NCBI GenBank assembly: GCA_934486495.1 | Contig: CAKSPW010000021.1 | Span: forward strand, 1 to 32,202 | Reading direction: 5' to 3' | Origin: an uncultured Clostridia bacterium | GTDB taxonomy: Bacteria; Bacillota; Clostridia; UBA1381 | Length of the DNA: 32,202 nt | Shown here: positions 7,465-15,796 of the stretch, one piece after another | Position numbering within the stretch: position 1 is the first letter of the stretch | How the letters are laid out: every line of letters starts with the position of its first letter | Translations under genes and position numbers: made by a program | Notes under the pieces: model-generated | The model's database searches: none | Seen by the model: the letters and a program-made list of their open reading frames with translations, nothing else | Told to the model about the DNA's origin: nothing

Positions 7465-8235
7465 ATGATTAACAAGGTGGAAATTTGCGGAGTAAACACA
7501 TCAAAGCTTCCGGTACTGACTCGAAAAGAAAAGGATGAGCTTTTTATCAGAATCAAGGACGGTGACATGGAGGCAAGAGAAATATTCGTGCGCGGAAATC
7601 TGCGGCTTGTTCTCAGCGTTATCCAAAGATTTTCAAACAGAGGAGAAAATGCCGATGATCTTTTTCAGGTCGGTTGCATAGGACTTATCAAGGCGATAGA
7701 TAATTTTGACCTTTCGCAAAACGTTCAGTTTTCAACATATGCCGTCCCGATGATAATAGGTGAAATAAGACGATATTTACGGGATAACAACTCCATACGT
7801 GTTTCAAGATCGCTTAAGGATATTGCGTATAAGGCGCTTCAGGTAAAGGAGAGGCTTACAAACGAAAACTCACGTGAGCCAACGGTAAACGAAATTGCGC
7901 ACGAGCTTGATTTGCCGAAGGGAGATGTTGTTTTTGCGCTTGACGCCATTGCAGACCCTGTTTCGCTTTTTGAGCCTGTCTATCACGACGGCACGGAGGC
8001 GATATATGTTATGGATCAGGTGAGGGATGATAAAAACACGGATGAGAGCTGGCTTGAAAATATTGCGATCAATGAGGCAATGAAACATCTTGATGAACGT
8101 GAGAAGCATATTTTAAAGCTTAGATTTTTTCACGGCAGAACGCAAACCGAGGTTGCCGATGAGATAGGAATCAGTCAGGCGCAGGTATCAAGGCTTGAAA
8201 AAAGTGCGCTTAAGCAAATGCGAAAGTATGTATAA
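7465..8235 (+). CDS. sigG: RNA polymerase sporulation sigma factor sigma-G
   Basis: A 256-residue sigma-70 family protein, the late forespore sigma factor. ATG 7465 follows GGAAGGA (7448-7454). The N-terminus MINKVEICGVNTSKLPVLT is typical of sigma-G, where this segment takes part in anti-sigma control. Region 2 (DDLFQVGCIGLIKAIDNFD), region 3 and the region 4 helix-turn-helix TQTEVADEIGISQAQVSRLE are complete. The 103-base gap after sigE may hold its own forespore promoter. GGCAACAATA (7380-7389) fits the sigma-F/G -10 pattern, but no good -35 is found at the right distance. A small hairpin GCCGA/TCGGC lies in the same gap. Confidence 0.96.
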   Translation: MINKVEICGVNTSKLPVLTRKEKDELFIRIKDGDMEAREIFVRGNLRLVLSVIQRFSNRGENADDLFQVGCIGLIKAIDNFDLSQNVQFSTYAVPMIIGEIRRYLRDNNSIRVSRSLKDIAYKALQVKERLTNENSREPTVNEIAHELDLPKGDVVFALDAIADPVSLFEPVYHDGTEAIYVMDQVRDDKNTDESWLENIAINEAMKHLDEREKHILKLRFFHGRTQTEVADEIGISQAQVSRLEKSALKQMRKYV

Positions 8236-8270
8236 TTGCCGTATTTGCGCCGTATATTGACACAAATATA

Positions 8271-8313
8271 AATGCACATTTAAAAGTTTTACGCTTTTGA
8301 ATGTGCATTTTTG
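8271..8313 (+). terminator. Intrinsic terminator after sigG
   Basis: AATGCACATT (8271-8280) pairs with AATGTGCATT (8300-8309), with an inner AAAAG/CTTTT pairing, and runs into TTTTTG. Confidence 0.9.
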
Positions 8314-8406
8314 TCTATAATAACAAATTTAGAAATTTAAATTGTACAATCTTTTTTGATTTTTTTGCGCAAAAATAAGTAAAATGCCGTTTTGCGTATA
8401 AAAATA

Positions 8407-8435
8407 TTGATTTTTTCAGTTACAGATAGTAAAAT
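8407..8435 (+). promoter_or_regulatory. Probable promoter of the cation-efflux gene
   Basis: TTGATT (8407-8412) and TAAAAT (8430-8435) are separated by 17 bp. Each matches its consensus in 4 or 5 of 6 bases. The predicted leader is about 80 nt. Confidence 0.5.
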
Positions 8436-8466
8436 ATAAAAAACACGATAATTATCCCGAGGTATA

Positions 8467-8498
8467 GCATATGCATAAAAATGTGCATAATATATGCA
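8467..8498. promoter_or_regulatory. Palindromic TATGCATA-type repeats before the cation-efflux gene
   Basis: GCATATGC (8467-8474), overlapping TATGCATA (8470-8477), is followed by TGCATA-N3-TATGCA (8484-8498). The cluster of ATGCA-type dyads lies in the leader between promoter and ribosome site and could bind a metal-responsive repressor. No regulator gene is adjacent. Confidence 0.35.
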
Positions 8499-8522
8499 AA
8501 ACGGAATGAAAGGATAATGATT

Positions 8523-9416
8523 GTGAAAAAAACGAAAAGAATAACTGCGGCAATGAGAGTGTCGCTTGTGTCGGTTGCGGTAAATGTTGTGCTGTCGCTT
8601 TTAAAGCTTGCCTGCGGTATTGCCGCGAAATCTCAGGCTATGGTATCGGACGCACTTCACTCTGCCTCCGATGTTGCAAGCACGGTAATAGTTATAATCG
8701 GACTTAAAATATCCGAAAAAGAGCCTGATACAAAATGTCAGTACGGATATGAAAGATTTGAATGCGGAGCGTCGATTATACTTTCCGCACTGCTTTTTGC
8801 AACGGGTGCGGTAGCCGGATACGAGTCGTTTGTAAAAACAGTCGGCGGAGGCTATGCGTCAGAACCGCCCGGACGGCTTGCGCTTTATGCGGCTTTGGTG
8901 TCGATTGCGGCAAAGGAGTGGATGTTTAGATACACAATGCGCACAGCACGGCAAATCGGCTCGTCGGCGCTTTCGGCAGATGCGTATCACCACAGAAGCG
9001 ACAGCCTTTCCTCAATCGGAAGCTTTATCGGAATATTCGGCGCAAGGCTTGGACTGCGTTTCCTCGACTCGTTTGCCGGATTTATTATATCTCTTCTTAT
9101 AATAAAGGCGTCGTACGATATATTCAAGCAGTCTGCAAGCGGAATGATTGACAGAGCCTGCGGCGATGAAACGGCGGTAAAAATAAGACAGATGATTTTG
9201 GGTACGGACGGGGTTTGCGGCTTGAAAGAGCTGAAAACAAGAATGTTCGGTGCAAAGATTTATGTTGAGGCACAAATAACTGCCGATTGCGGGCTTTCGC
9301 TAAAAGAAGCATATGAAATATCAGAGAGTGTATCAAAAAAAGTGGAAAGGGAGTTTGCAAACGTGAAAAAATGCTCCGTTCGCATTATTCCCGACAGTGA
9401 AACCGGAAAGGAATGA
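8523..9416 (+). CDS. Cation diffusion facilitator family transporter
   Basis: A 297-residue CDF antiporter that would export a divalent metal (zinc, iron, manganese or cobalt) in exchange for protons. GTG 8523 is 8 bases after AAAGGA (8509-8514). ATG 8517 is too close. Six membrane helices are followed by a cytosolic ferredoxin-like C-terminal domain (about 205-290). Two HxxxD metal-binding motifs are visible, H46-x3-D50 (SDALHSASD, helix 2) and H156-x3-D160 (DAYHHRSD, helix 5). This arrangement is commonest among zinc transporters, but the ion cannot be fixed from sequence. The next gene starts 7 bases later and encodes a protein with a metal-binding tail, which hints at a shared metal role. 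Confidence 0.92.
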   Translation: MKKTKRITAAMRVSLVSVAVNVVLSLLKLACGIAAKSQAMVSDALHSASDVASTVIVIIGLKISEKEPDTKCQYGYERFECGASIILSALLFATGAVAGYESFVKTVGGGYASEPPGRLALYAALVSIAAKEWMFRYTMRTARQIGSSALSADAYHHRSDSLSSIGSFIGIFGARLGLRFLDSFAGFIISLLIIKASYDIFKQSASGMIDRACGDETAVKIRQMILGTDGVCGLKELKTRMFGAKIYVEAQITADCGLSLKEAYEISESVSKKVEREFANVKKCSVRIIPDSETGKE

Positions 9417-9423
9417 TTGTAAA

Positions 9424-10230
9424 ATGAATTACACCATTTGTTCAAATGAAAATGAAATTTTAAGTACTGTATGGAATGTTTATGCGTCGTTTGGGTATGT
9501 TGAGGCTTGTGAGGGCGGAGAGTGCACTGCGGACAACGGGATGATTTCAAGATTGTTTTTCGGCAACAGCGCAAAGGAGTGCCGTGCGGTTATGTGCGGA
9601 CAGATTAGCGCAAAGGCAATATCGGAGGTTGTCGCAAGTGCAATAGAAGCCGCACTCGCTGTGGGATTCCCGGATTACACGATAGAAGTTCGGACAAACG
9701 ATGCAAAAGTATCCGAGCTTATTTATCTTTACAGCCTTGATGAGTATGCATCATTTTCCGAAGGCAAATTCTCGCTTTGTGCAAAAAGCGGAGAAAACGT
9801 TATAATGAAGGGCGAAATAAAGGACGGGGATGTAATTTGTACTTACGATTTGCACGCTGCCGCCGCTGCTATGCATGACTCGCCGCTTGCACAGATTCCG
9901 TCAAAAACAGTTATTTATGCGGAGAAGGATGCAGAAGGTATTGCGTATGAAATATCATATACGTTAAGACTTATGGGATGTATGGCAGAGGGCGATGTTA
10001 AAAGTGACAGCATAGAGCAAAGCGACAAATATGCGCTAAGCTGCGGTGCGTCAGATTTGATAAGAGTATTTCCTGACGGAAAGCTTCAGATAAAATCGCT
10101 TGCCGACGGCGAGATTACGGAAACGGATTATGAAACATTTGTCGGATATTATGACGATGGCGGAGATGATTGCGGCTGCGGAGAGCATCATCATCATGAC
10201 GAGGACTGCGGCTGCGGACATTGTCACTGA
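9424..10230 (+). CDS. Degenerate HisRS/HisZ-like protein with Cys/His-rich metal-binding tail
   Basis: A 268-residue protein of unknown function. ATG 9424 follows GGAAAGGA (9405-9412). The pattern of a class II histidyl-tRNA synthetase relative can be traced: VWNVYASFGYVEA near the start; ISEVVASAIEAALAVGFPDYTIEVRTND (in the place of the usual EVI...LGL.D..I.IN) at about 67-93; a helix like the end of the catalytic core (YDLHAAAAAM); and an anticodon-domain-like C-terminal part (EGIAYEISYTLRLMG, then QSDKYALSCGASDLIRV). The catalytic signature motifs (the motif 2 arginine context, LVRGLDYYT-like and GGRYD-like) are absent, so it is not an active synthetase. The last 21 residues contain CGCG, HHHH and CGCGHCH, with 5 Cys and 6 His, an obvious metal chelator. 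It lies between a cation-efflux gene and a Ppx/GppA gene with short gaps. The HisRS likeness is my alignment by eye. Confidence 0.6.
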   Translation: MNYTICSNENEILSTVWNVYASFGYVEACEGGECTADNGMISRLFFGNSAKECRAVMCGQISAKAISEVVASAIEAALAVGFPDYTIEVRTNDAKVSELIYLYSLDEYASFSEGKFSLCAKSGENVIMKGEIKDGDVICTYDLHAAAAAMHDSPLAQIPSKTVIYAEKDAEGIAYEISYTLRLMGCMAEGDVKSDSIEQSDKYALSCGASDLIRVFPDGKLQIKSLADGEITETDYETFVGYYDDGGDDCGCGEHHHHDEDCGCGHCH

Positions 10231-10252
10231 TTAAGGGGAGTTGACCGATTGT

Positions 10253-11125
10253 ATGAAAACAGCACTTATAGATATTGGTTCAAATACGATAAGACTTGTA
10301 ATTTACGATGGAAAAAAAGAAATAAAGAATACCGCTGTATATGCAGGGCTTATTTCCGATGTTTATGAGGGGGAAATATCGCAGGAGGGTATTTTTAAAA
10401 TTGTGTCCGCGCTAAGGTCGATGAAGAAAACGGCGAATGAATATTCATGTGATGAAATTTATGCCTTTGCGACTGCGTCTTTGCGGGATATTTTTGATAA
10501 GGACGGACTTTGCGACTTTATATATCAGGCAACGGGTATTAAAATAGATATAATATCCGAACAAAAAGAAGCGTATTACGATTATATGGGTCTTCGGAGT
10601 ATTTACGATGATGAAAACTGCGTTGCGTTCGATCTTGGCGGAGGCAGCTGCCAGATTATAGTATGTGAAAAGAATTCCCCGAGAGAGGTTAAGTCGTTTA
10701 AAATAGGCTCTCAGCGGCTGTGTGATTGTTTCGTGTCGGGAGTTTTGCCGAACGAGGATGAGTGCGGTGCAATCAGAAGATGCGTAAGACGTGCCGTTTC
10801 GGACATGGTGCTGCTGAAGGGAATAGGATGCAGCCGGATTTTTGCGATGGGCGGTGCGGTATTTGCACTTACAAATCTTAAAAGAGAATGCTTGCAGTCG
10901 GACGGTGAGTATCTTACAAAGGATGATTTGGAGAAAATTACGCATCTTTCGCGTGAAAAAATAGAAGCGATTGTGCCGAAAAGGCTAAAAACAGTTATTC
11001 CTGCTGCCTACACTATGCTTGAAATACTCGAATATACCGGTGCGGAGCGCATTATTGCAACGCCTGTCGGCGTTCGTGACGGCATACTTGAGGAGAAATT
11101 GAGCGAAAAGGCGAAAAATGCATAA
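10253..11125 (+). CDS. Ppx/GppA-family phosphatase
   Basis: A 290-residue member of the exopolyphosphatase/guanosine pentaphosphatase family, with the two-lobed actin-like (ASKHA) fold. Start ATG 10253 has GGGGAG (10235-10240) about 12 bases upstream. The phosphate-1 loop ALIDIGSNTIRLVIYD (4-19), the FATASLRD segment, the phosphate-2 loop FDLGGGS (126-132) and a later AMGGA nucleotide-binding motif are present. It lacks the C-terminal HD-like part of long Ppx enzymes, matching the short single-unit form. Substrates may be inorganic polyphosphate or pppGpp. It is probably in one operon with the preceding two genes (22-base gap). Confidence 0.9.
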   Translation: MKTALIDIGSNTIRLVIYDGKKEIKNTAVYAGLISDVYEGEISQEGIFKIVSALRSMKKTANEYSCDEIYAFATASLRDIFDKDGLCDFIYQATGIKIDIISEQKEAYYDYMGLRSIYDDENCVAFDLGGGSCQIIVCEKNSPREVKSFKIGSQRLCDCFVSGVLPNEDECGAIRRCVRRAVSDMVLLKGIGCSRIFAMGGAVFALTNLKRECLQSDGEYLTKDDLEKITHLSREKIEAIVPKRLKTVIPAAYTMLEILEYTGAERIIATPVGVRDGILEEKLSEKAKNA

Positions 11126-11177
11126 ATACTTGTCAAAAACACGGAAATTTTCGTTAATTATTTAACCGCTTTATCCC

Positions 11178-11206
11178 TTGACTTTACGGCGAAAATGTGG
11201 TATTAT
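11178..11206 (+). promoter_or_regulatory. Promoter of the pheB-hom-thrB-lysC operon
   Basis: TTGACT (11178-11183) and TATTAT (11201-11206) lie 17 bp apart, each one base off consensus. TATACT (11204-11209) overlaps as an alternative -10. The short leader (about 50 nt) leaves no room for a lysine riboswitch or T-box, and none was seen. Confidence 0.7.
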
Positions 11207-11261
11207 ACTATATTATGAGTACATTAGTTTTTCTGTCAAGGACAAAAGGGGAAATCAGAGA

Positions 11262-11696
11262 ATGGATAACGATTATGTATTGCTTAATACAAAAATAGCA
11301 TCTGACGTCATTTTAAAGGTGCTTGCCGTTAAACGTCTCTTGTCGTCCGGAAGCGTTAAGAAGACAGGGGATGCAATTGAAAAAGTCGGTATAAGCCGAA
11401 GTGCTTTTTATAAGTACAAGGATTATGTGTTCGATTACAGCGGTGACAGATTCGGACATATGTTCACTCTGTCTTTTGAACTCAGAGATGTTTCCGGTGT
11501 CTTAAGCGAGATACTTAAAACTCTTGCCGCATTCGGATGCAACGTGCTTACCATTAATCAGAATATACCGATTAATTCTGTTGCCAATGTTACCGTTACG
11601 GCACGCATTGATGAAAATTTAAACCTTGAAACTTTAACAGATGAATTTAAGCGGCTCGACGGTGTAATCCGTGTGGGGCTGCTTGCAATGCAATAA
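11262..11696 (+). CDS. pheB: ACT domain protein, PheB/UPF0735 family
   Basis: A 144-residue protein with an N-terminal helical segment containing a possible DNA-binding helix pair (TGDAIEKVGISRSAFYKYKDYVF) and a C-terminal ACT domain (about 68-144, FELRDVSGVLSEILKTLAAFGCNVLTI). ACT domains bind amino acids. The family commonly sits upstream of hom, and is thought to sense an aspartate-family or aromatic amino acid, but its exact role is not established. ATG 11262 follows AAAAGGGGAAA (11244-11254). Earlier starts overlap the promoter. It is the first gene of the hom-thrB-lysC operon, 18 bases before hom. Confidence 0.9.
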   Translation: MDNDYVLLNTKIASDVILKVLAVKRLLSSGSVKKTGDAIEKVGISRSAFYKYKDYVFDYSGDRFGHMFTLSFELRDVSGVLSEILKTLAAFGCNVLTINQNIPINSVANVTVTARIDENLNLETLTDEFKRLDGVIRVGLLAMQ

Positions 11697-11714
11697 TATA
11701 TGGGAGGCGTTTAG

Positions 11715-12926
11715 ATGGCGAACATTGCAATAATGGGATTCGGAACCGTCGGCAGCGGAGTTTATGAAATAGTTAAAAAGAACTTTGCGGTTTTAAAACA
11801 AAATGCCAACGGCGAAGAAATTAAGGTTAAGCGTATACTTGATATAAGAGATTTTTCATCTCATGAGGATGCGTCGCTTTTTACAAAAAAATTTGAAGAT
11901 ATTTTAAACGATGACGACATTACGGTTGTAGTTGAGGTTATGGGCGGACTTCATCCGGCATATGAGTTTACAAAAGAACTCCTGGAGCATGGAAAAAGCG
12001 TTGTAACATCAAATAAGGAGCTTGTCGCAACTTACGGAACGGAGCTTTTAAAGCTTGCGTGCGATAAAAATGAGAACTATTTGTTTGAGGCAAGCGTCGG
12101 CGGAGGAATACCGGTAATTCGTCCTATTCATCAGTGCCTTACGGCAAACAGGGTAGAGCGTATCGCAGGAATATTAAACGGTACGACAAATTATATTTTA
12201 AACGAAATGATTGAAAAGGGCAAGTCGTTTGAAAGTGCGCTTTCGGATGCGCAGTCAAAGGGCTATGCCGAGAAGAACCCGGCTGCCGATATAGAAGGTC
12301 ATGATGCGTGCAGAAAAATTGCAATACTTGCATCTCTTGCGTCGAGAAAATTTGTTGATTACAGAAATATAGTAACAGAGGGTATAGTTGATATTTCTCT
12401 TGAGGATGTAAAATATGCCGAAAGCTGCGGTAAGGTTATAAAGCTTATCGGATATGCCGAATTTGACGAGAATGATAAGCTGTTCTCGATTGTATGCCCT
12501 ATGCTTGTTGATAAATCAAGCCCGCTTGCGTGCGTAAACGGTGTTTACAATGCGGTTATGATTACGGGCGACAGCGTCGGTGACGTTATGTTTTACGGCA
12601 AGGGCGCAGGTAAGCTCCCGACAGCAAGCGCCGTTGTTGCCGATGTTATAGATGCGGTTAAGCACATAGAGCGCAGTAAAAAAATCGCATGGACAGATAT
12701 CGGAAGCGATTTTATGGTTTCCGAGGACGAAAAGTGTTTCCCGTTCTTTATAAGAGCAAAGGTTAAACCCGATGAGGCGGAAAAGCTGTTTAATGTTAAG
12801 GAAATACTTAATATAGGTATTGACGGTGAATTTGCTTTTATAACGGATAGCATTTCAGGTAAAGAGATAAAGGAAAAAATCAAAGAGCTTCCGGAGGTTA
12901 TCTCGTGCATAAGAGTGATGCAGTGA
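11715..12926 (+). CDS. hom: Homoserine dehydrogenase
   Basis: A 403-residue enzyme that reduces aspartate semialdehyde to homoserine with NAD(P)H. The dinucleotide-binding loop is GFGTVGSGV (8-16). VEVMGG, TSNKELVA and the FEASVGGGIPVI substrate region follow, then NGTTNYILNEM and the conserved GYAEKNPAADIEGHDACRK segment. The C-terminal ACT domain (about 325-403) is the site of threonine feedback inhibition in relatives. ATG 11715 has GGGAGG (11702-11707). The gene overlaps thrB by one base (TGATG), a sign of translational coupling. Confidence 0.97.
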   Translation: MANIAIMGFGTVGSGVYEIVKKNFAVLKQNANGEEIKVKRILDIRDFSSHEDASLFTKKFEDILNDDDITVVVEVMGGLHPAYEFTKELLEHGKSVVTSNKELVATYGTELLKLACDKNENYLFEASVGGGIPVIRPIHQCLTANRVERIAGILNGTTNYILNEMIEKGKSFESALSDAQSKGYAEKNPAADIEGHDACRKIAILASLASRKFVDYRNIVTEGIVDISLEDVKYAESCGKVIKLIGYAEFDENDKLFSIVCPMLVDKSSPLACVNGVYNAVMITGDSVGDVMFYGKGAGKLPTASAVVADVIDAVKHIERSKKIAWTDIGSDFMVSEDEKCFPFFIRAKVKPDEAEKLFNVKEILNIGIDGEFAFITDSISGKEIKEKIKELPEVISCIRVMQ

Positions 12927-13822
12927 TGAAGGTCAGAGTAAAGGTTCCGGCAACAAGCGCAAATATGGGGCCGGGATTTGACTGTATGGGAATTGCGCTG
13001 AGCTTGTATAACATTATAGATATAACCTGTAGTGCAGGCGAAACAGATGCGTCGCTTGAGCATAATTTAATATATAAGGCAATGAATACGGTGTTTTCCG
13101 AATGCGGATTTAACGCCGGGAAGGTTTCAATTTACCAAAGCAGCCGAATACCCGTAACACGAGGGCTCGGCAGTAGTGCCGCTTGTATTATCGGCGGTAT
13201 GCTCGGTGCCAATTTCATTGCCGGCAAGCCGTTTGACTACGGTGAAATATTAAATATGGCAACAAAGCTCGAGGGACATCCGGATAATGTTACTCCGGCA
13301 TTGTACGGCGGATTTTGTACAACCGCTGTCGATGGGGACAGAGTTTATCACACGACCGATAAAATAACGGGTAATTTGAAGTTTGCGGCAATAATTCCCG
13401 ATTACTTTGTCGCAACACGAAATTCAAGAGGTGCTGTTCCGCAGAGCTTTTCAAAGGAGGATGCGGTGTATAACATATCGCACGCTTCAATGATGGCGGC
13501 GGCGCTTATCGGCGGAAAAACAGAGCTTTTAAAAATTGCGTGCCGTGACAGACTTCATCAGCAGTACAGGCAAAAGTATATAGACGGTATGGAGGAAATA
13601 TTCAATACCACATATGAGTGCGGCTCGCTTGCAACATATTTAAGCGGCTCGGGACCGACGGTTATTTCGGTGCTTGAGGGCGACTGCTCGGAGTTTATGG
13701 ATAAAATGAACGCATACCTTGGCGAAAATCACGCAGGCTGGAGATGCAGACTGCTTACGATAGATAATGTGGGTGCTGTAGTTTCCTATACGGAAAAGAA
13801 GCAGAAAAATTGGAGGTTTTAA
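12926..13822 (+). CDS. thrB: Homoserine kinase
   Basis: A 298-residue GHMP-family kinase that makes O-phosphohomoserine, the precursor of threonine. The start ATG 12926 overlaps the hom stop codon (TGATG), so translation is likely coupled. A start at 12905 would need a larger overlap. Motif 1 is PATSANMGPGFDCMG (8-22). The ATP-binding GHMP loop is PVTRGLGSSAA (76-86). The C-terminal motif YLSGSGPTV is also present. The product of the pathway's next step would need thrC, which is not in the window. Confidence 0.97.
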   Translation: MKVRVKVPATSANMGPGFDCMGIALSLYNIIDITCSAGETDASLEHNLIYKAMNTVFSECGFNAGKVSIYQSSRIPVTRGLGSSAACIIGGMLGANFIAGKPFDYGEILNMATKLEGHPDNVTPALYGGFCTTAVDGDRVYHTTDKITGNLKFAAIIPDYFVATRNSRGAVPQSFSKEDAVYNISHASMMAAALIGGKTELLKIACRDRLHQQYRQKYIDGMEEIFNTTYECGSLATYLSGSGPTVISVLEGDCSEFMDKMNAYLGENHAGWRCRLLTIDNVGAVVSYTEKKQKNWRF

Positions 13823-13823
13823 A

Positions 13824-15035
13824 ATGGCAATCGGACTTGTAGTTCAAAAGTACGGCGGATCGAGTGTTAGAGATGCCGAACGTGTTATGAACGTTGCAAA
13901 GCGTATAACAGATACGTATAAGGAAGGAAACAACGTTGTTGTCGTTGTATCCGCACAGGGTGATACGACAGACGATCTTATAGAAAAAGCGTATGAGATA
14001 AATCCTTCTCCGTCAAAAAGAGAAATGGATGTTTTGCTTTCAACGGGAGAGCAAATATCAATATCGCTTCTTGCAATGGCAATAGAAAAGCTTGGCTATC
14101 CCGTAGTTTCAATGACGGGCTGGCAGGCAGGCTTTAAAACGAACTCAAGCTACGGCTCGGCAAGAATACATGAGATTAAGGCGTCAAGAATTGAAAACGA
14201 GCTTGATAAGCGCAGAATAGTAATTGTTGCCGGATTTCAGGGAATTAACAAATTTGATGATATTGTAACGCTTGGAAGAGGCGGCTCCGATACGTCGGCG
14301 GTTGCGCTTGCGGCTGTGCTTAATGCAGACGTTTGCGAGATATATACGGACGTTGACGGCGTATACACCGCAGACCCGAGAATCGTAAAGGGTGCGTTTA
14401 AGCTTGATGATATTTCATATGATGAAATGCTTGAGCTTGCATCGCTCGGTGCGAACGTTCTTCATAACAGAAGCGTAGAGCTTGCTAAAAAATACAATGT
14501 AAAGCTTGCCGTAAGGTCAAGTCTTAACCATAACGAGGGCACATATGTCAAGGAGGTAGATCAAGTGGAAAAGATGATAGTTAGAGGCGTTGCCAGAGAT
14601 AATGACTGTGCGAGAATTGCACTTTGCGGAGTAGAAGATACACCGGGAAAGGCTTTTCAGATTTTCGACATTCTTTCAAAAAATAATATAGGAGTAGACC
14701 TTATTATTCAGTCAATCGGTAACGGTGTTCAAAAGGATATCAGCTTTACAACGACAGAGGGCGACCTTGAAAGTGCGCTTGCATTGCTTGAAAAGAATAA
14801 AGAAATAATAAAGGCAAAAGAGATTAAATGGTCAAAGGATGTATCTAAGGTATCAATTGTCGGCGCAGGCATGATGACAAGCGTCGGAGTTGCATCTAAG
14901 ATGTTTGAGGCTCTTTACAACGAGCATATTAACATAAACATGATTGCTACATCGGAAATAAAAATATCGGTTCTTGTTGACGAAAAGGACGCCGAAAAAG
15001 CAGTTAATGCTATTCATGATAAGTTTTTCGGTTAA
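13824..15035 (+). CDS. lysC: Aspartokinase with internal beta-subunit start
   Basis: A 403-residue enzyme phosphorylating aspartate, the first step to lysine, threonine and methionine. ATG 13824 follows TTGGAGG. The kinase domain has the signature KYGGSS (9-14), the STGEQ segment and TLGRGGSDTSAVALAA. The C-terminal third holds two ACT domains (from about residue 260), which bind the feedback inhibitor. An excellent in-frame ribosome site and GTG (residue 248) open the regulatory part, see the separate entry. It follows thrB with a one-base gap. Confidence 0.97.
   Translation: MAIGLVVQKYGGSSVRDAERVMNVAKRITDTYKEGNNVVVVVSAQGDTTDDLIEKAYEINPSPSKREMDVLLSTGEQISISLLAMAIEKLGYPVVSMTGWQAGFKTNSSYGSARIHEIKASRIENELDKRRIVIVAGFQGINKFDDIVTLGRGGSDTSAVALAAVLNADVCEIYTDVDGVYTADPRIVKGAFKLDDISYDEMLELASLGANVLHNRSVELAKKYNVKLAVRSSLNHNEGTYVKEVDQVEKMIVRGVARDNDCARIALCGVEDTPGKAFQIFDILSKNNIGVDLIIQSIGNGVQKDISFTTTEGDLESALALLEKNKEIIKAKEIKWSKDVSKVSIVGAGMMTSVGVASKMFEALYNEHININMIATSEIKISVLVDEKDAEKAVNAIHDKFFG
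14565..15035 (+). CDS. Predicted in-frame aspartokinase beta subunit from an internal start
   Basis: AAGGAGG (14550-14556) followed after 8 bases by GTG 14565, with ATG 14574 also in frame, would give a 156-residue protein made only of the two ACT domains. Aspartokinase II of Bacillus subtilis is an alpha2-beta2 enzyme whose beta subunit arises from just such an internal start at the same domain border. Here the internal site is as strong as the best in the window. Expression is inferred from sequence only. Confidence 0.65.
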   Translation: MEKMIVRGVARDNDCARIALCGVEDTPGKAFQIFDILSKNNIGVDLIIQSIGNGVQKDISFTTTEGDLESALALLEKNKEIIKAKEIKWSKDVSKVSIVGAGMMTSVGVASKMFEALYNEHININMIATSEIKISVLVDEKDAEKAVNAIHDKFFG

Positions 15036-15056
15036 TGAATTTGAAAGGCTTTAAAT

Positions 15057-15788
15057 ATGAAGGATAAAATTGCCGGAAGAAATCCGGTTCTTGAGGCTTT
15101 AAAATCCGGCAGGGAAATTGATAAAATTTTCATAAAAAAAGGTCAGCCGGACGGCAGCTTAAGACCGCTTGTAAAAAAAGCGCGCGACAGGGGTATAATT
15201 ATTTCGGAGGTTGACAAAAAGAAGCTCGATGAGTTGTCGGGTGGAGAAAATCACCAGGGCGTTGTTGCGTTCGTATCCGAAATAAAGTACAAAACGATAG
15301 ATGATATTTTAAAAACCGCAGAGGACAGGGGCGAATCTCCGTTTGTGATTATTCTCGACAGAATAACCGACCCGCATAATATCGGCGCAATCATAAGAAC
15401 AGCCGAATGTGCCGGTGCACACGGAGTGATAATGCCGAAGCGTGCAAGTGCGCCGATAAATGAAATAGTTGCAAAAACCTCGGCAGGCGCCGTTGAATAT
15501 GCGAATATTTGCAAGGTAACAAATCTTGCAAGCGCAATCGATACTCTTAAAGAAAAGGGTTTGTGGATTACAGGTGCCGACATGAACGGCGAGTCAATGT
15601 ATGATATTGATTTTACGGGCGGAGTCGGATTGGTTATAGGCAGCGAGGGGGAAGGAATCAGCCGCTTGGTTCGTGAAAAATGTGATTTTATTGCATCTAT
15701 ACCGATGAAGGGTGAGGTTTCCTCGCTTAACGCTTCGGTTGCCGCAGGAATACTCATGTATGAGGTTGTAAGAAAAAATTTAAAGTAG
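15057..15788 (+). CDS. rlmB: 23S rRNA (guanosine-2'-O-)-methyltransferase, TrmH/SpoU family
   Basis: A 243-residue SPOUT methyltransferase, probably modifying G2251 of 23S rRNA like RlmB. The N-terminal substrate-binding domain (GRNPVLEALKSGREIDKIFI, about 7-75) precedes the knotted catalytic domain. Motif 1 is DRITDPHNIGAIIRTAE, motif 2 LVIGSEGEGIS and motif 3 IPMKGEVSSLNASVAAG. Start ATG 15057 follows GAAAGG 8 bases upstream. It is last in the lysC operon, an unrelated passenger. TrmH relatives with other targets cannot be excluded. Confidence 0.92.
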   Translation: MKDKIAGRNPVLEALKSGREIDKIFIKKGQPDGSLRPLVKKARDRGIIISEVDKKKLDELSGGENHQGVVAFVSEIKYKTIDDILKTAEDRGESPFVIILDRITDPHNIGAIIRTAECAGAHGVIMPKRASAPINEIVAKTSAGAVEYANICKVTNLASAIDTLKEKGLWITGADMNGESMYDIDFTGGVGLVIGSEGEGISRLVREKCDFIASIPMKGEVSSLNASVAAGILMYEVVRKNLK

Positions 15789-15796
15789 ACGGCAAT

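Noticed and set aside
10201..10230. CGCG/His-rich tail as a frameshift artefact
   Set aside because: The frame is continuous with the well-coding part before it, and the next gene starts normally after the stop.
11207..11261. Riboswitch or T-box before the hom operon
   Set aside because: The leader is only about 50 nt and shows no lysine-riboswitch or T-box pattern.
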